A stretch of 64,000 bases of DNA from Alphaproteobacteria bacterium (lineage in GTDB: Bacteria; Pseudomonadota; Alphaproteobacteria; Rickettsiales; JADKJE01), in NCBI GenBank assembly GCA_016722515.1, contig JADKJE010000001.1:682001-746000 (forward strand), given 5' to 3'. Each line of letters opens with the position of its first letter. Within the stretch, counting starts at the first letter, position 1. The translations under genes were made by a program, and so were the position numbers. The notes under the pieces were generated by a model, which saw only the letters and a list, made by a program, of their open reading frames with translations, was not told where the DNA came from and did not search any database. This document shows, one piece after another, positions 62,554 to 64,000 of the stretch.

Positions 62554-63975
62554 CTATCGAATCAGCAATGATGCTGTTTCTCCATTGCGTTCAATAACCA
62601 CTTTCCATGAAGATGCTGGCTGACTGATAAGCGCATTAAACTGCTTAACAGACTCAATTTTAATACCATTAATCTCTTTGATGATATCGCCTTTCTTCAA
62701 GACATAACGTGCCTTGTTAGGGGCATTATAGACAACAACTCCCTTTTTAAATGGGTCAGCCTCAATCTCTAAAGCAAGTTTGGGAGAAAGATTGGCAATG
62801 GTTATCCCCGAAAATAATGCACCGGTTTGATAGCTACGCTTATCCGCAGCTGGCTCTTCCTTAGCTTCTTGTAAGAGCATTTTAGACTTAATTTTTTCCT
62901 GACCTCTCACGACATCTAATAGGACTGTTTTACCGATTTTTTCAGTAGCCATACGATAATTAAGCGCCTGATAATCTTCAATGTTCAAACCATCCAGTGC
63001 CATAATAATATCACCTTTTTGCAACCCCGCTTTTTCAGCTGAGCTTGCCGGATATATATTAGAAATAAGCGCTCCGGCAGGAGATGATAATCCTAATTTA
63101 TTGGCAATATCACTGGTTAAAGGTTGAAAAGCCGCACCTAACCATGGTCTTCTTACTTGCCCGCCCTGCTCGTAACTACGAATCACATAATCCACCATAT
63201 TAGCGGGGATAGCAAACCCAATACCATGTGAACCACCCGAGCGTGAAAAGATTGCGGTGTTGACCCCGGCTAATTTTCCATCCATGGTAACGAGAGCACC
63301 ACCCGAATTTCCAGGATTAATCGGTGCGTCGGTCTGAATAAAAAACTGATAATCCGTGATGCCAACATTGGTACGCGACAACGCCGAAATTATACCATTA
63401 GTTACTGTCTGGCCTACACCAAAAGGATTACCGATAGCAAGCACAATATCACCCACTTCAAGCGCATCCGAATTGATCAGCTCAAGCGCAGATAAGGTTT
63501 CATTTTTTGTATCAATTTTAAGCAATGCCAAATCAGCTTTTTCATCGGTTAAAACCACCTTCGCATCAAATTCCCTGCGATCCTGCAATACCACAGTTAC
63601 TTCCTGTGAGTCTTTGATGACATGGTTACTGGTGATAATCAAACCATTAGGCCTTATAATCACACCCGACCCCAAGGATCGCTCTATCTTTTGTTTAACA
63701 TAGGGCGCAAATAGTTGCTGGCCAAATAACTCTCTAAGGGCTGGATCATTTAATAATGGCGCATACCCTTTCTCAAGAACTTTACGTTTCGTATAAATAT
63801 TAACAACAGCAGGAACGGTCCTTTTGACAACCGGTGCATAGGAATATTGAATCTGAGCTTTATTATCAGGTACTGTTTTTTGAATCAATTGTGCATTTGC
63901 CGGAACCGCAGATACTACCAGGGCAATCATCCCTACGAACCGAATGCTTCTTAACATCATACGCGCATTTTTCAT
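62554..63975 (-). CDS. DegP/HtrA periplasmic serine protease
   Basis: Envelope quality-control protease and chaperone. The signal peptide ends around VPANA. The trypsin-like domain has the catalytic triad His in TSNHVIKD (about residue 118), Asp in KADLALLKID (about 148) and Ser in NPGNSGGALV (about 224). Two PDZ domains follow (around PWLGAAFQPLTSD...GLQKGDIIMALDG and KGVVVYN...LKKGDIIKEING). The ATG at 63975 is preceded by AGGAG at seven bases; a TTG at 63981 is less likely. 473 residues, normal for a two-PDZ member (DegP/DegQ type). Confidence 0.93.
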   Translation of the reverse strand: MKNARMMLRSIRFVGMIALVVSAVPANAQLIQKTVPDNKAQIQYSYAPVVKRTVPAVVNIYTKRKVLEKGYAPLLNDPALRELFGQQLFAPYVKQKIERSLGSGVIIRPNGLIITSNHVIKDSQEVTVVLQDRREFDAKVVLTDEKADLALLKIDTKNETLSALELINSDALEVGDIVLAIGNPFGVGQTVTNGIISALSRTNVGITDYQFFIQTDAPINPGNSGGALVTMDGKLAGVNTAIFSRSGGSHGIGFAIPANMVDYVIRSYEQGGQVRRPWLGAAFQPLTSDIANKLGLSSPAGALISNIYPASSAEKAGLQKGDIIMALDGLNIEDYQALNYRMATEKIGKTVLLDVVRGQEKIKSKMLLQEAKEEPAADKRSYQTGALFSGITIANLSPKLALEIEADPFKKGVVVYNAPNKARYVLKKGDIIKEINGIKIESVKQFNALISQPASSWKVVIERNGETASLLIR

Positions 63976-64000
63976 GCTCAATCTCCTACTACCTTTTATT

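Overview
The window looks like chromosome of a Rickettsiales-like alphaproteobacterium. Evidence: a virB3-virB4 pair followed by a long run of VirB6-like genes in the rvh type IV secretion (T4SS) style, a DUF2610 protein, an ankyrin-repeat protein, degraded toxin genes and AT-leaning base composition. It is less reduced than classical Rickettsia. Genes for tryptophan (trpC), histidine (hisI) and the shikimate entry step (class II DAHP synthase) are present, together with a meso-DAP-type peptidoglycan pathway. No genus can be named from the sequence alone.

Layout. 1-8.7 kb (+): compact division/cell-wall operon ftsI(3' part)-murE-murF-mraY-murD-ftsW-murG with overlapping starts and stops. It ends at murG, followed by AT-rich DNA with a broken and an intact copy of an ankyrin gene (8.9-11.7 kb). 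12.1-16.4 kb (-): uvrA, split by a one-base frameshift, and an HglS/YdcJ-type 2-oxoadipate dioxygenase whose last residues are also out of frame; ssb is divergent from uvrA. 17.1-24.2 kb (-): rmlBADC for dTDP-L-rhamnose, a GT2 glycosyltransferase, a YqaA/DedA-like membrane protein, a 600-residue protein with a duplicated novel domain plus an exonuclease/endonuclease/phosphatase-like domain, and a decayed glycosyltransferase remnant. 24.3-29.6 kb: an EamA transporter, DAHP synthase, and a small group made of a 25-residue membrane peptide, a membrane protein and a hemerythrin. 29.7-33.3 kb: a gene graveyard with a methyltransferase remnant, the frameshifted C-terminal part of a FhaB/CdiA-like exoprotein, and three successive homologous toxin C-terminal modules. 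Two of these modules are coupled to small membrane ORFs by ATGA overlaps. 33.4-38.2 kb: a short Kef-type antiporter, tRNA-Leu(TAA), hisI, a ModA-like binding protein, DUF2610 and a 2-hydroxyacid dehydrogenase. 38.3-61.0 kb (-): the T4SS locus. 61.2-64 kb (-): rarA and a DegP/HtrA protease.

The T4SS locus reads virB3-virB4, then seven VirB6-like genes, with a VirB7-like lipoprotein and trpC set between the fifth and sixth, then an M23 peptidase and an unknown protein. The seven VirB6 paralogues fall into three families (A: 3 copies, B: 2, C: 2). The order A-B-C-B'-C'-(virB7-like, trpC)-A'-A'' implies duplication of a B-C pair and separate expansion of family A. The B and C proteins carry predicted lipoprotein signals; the A proteins carry ordinary signal peptides and a cysteine-rich exposed N-terminal part. 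One A protein ends in a long Val/Ile segment with an acidic residue about every fourth position, unlike anything known for VirB6. Together with the candidate effectors (ankyrin/PcfJ-like and duplicated-domain/EEP-like proteins) and toxin remnants, this suggests a host-associated or antagonistic lifestyle.
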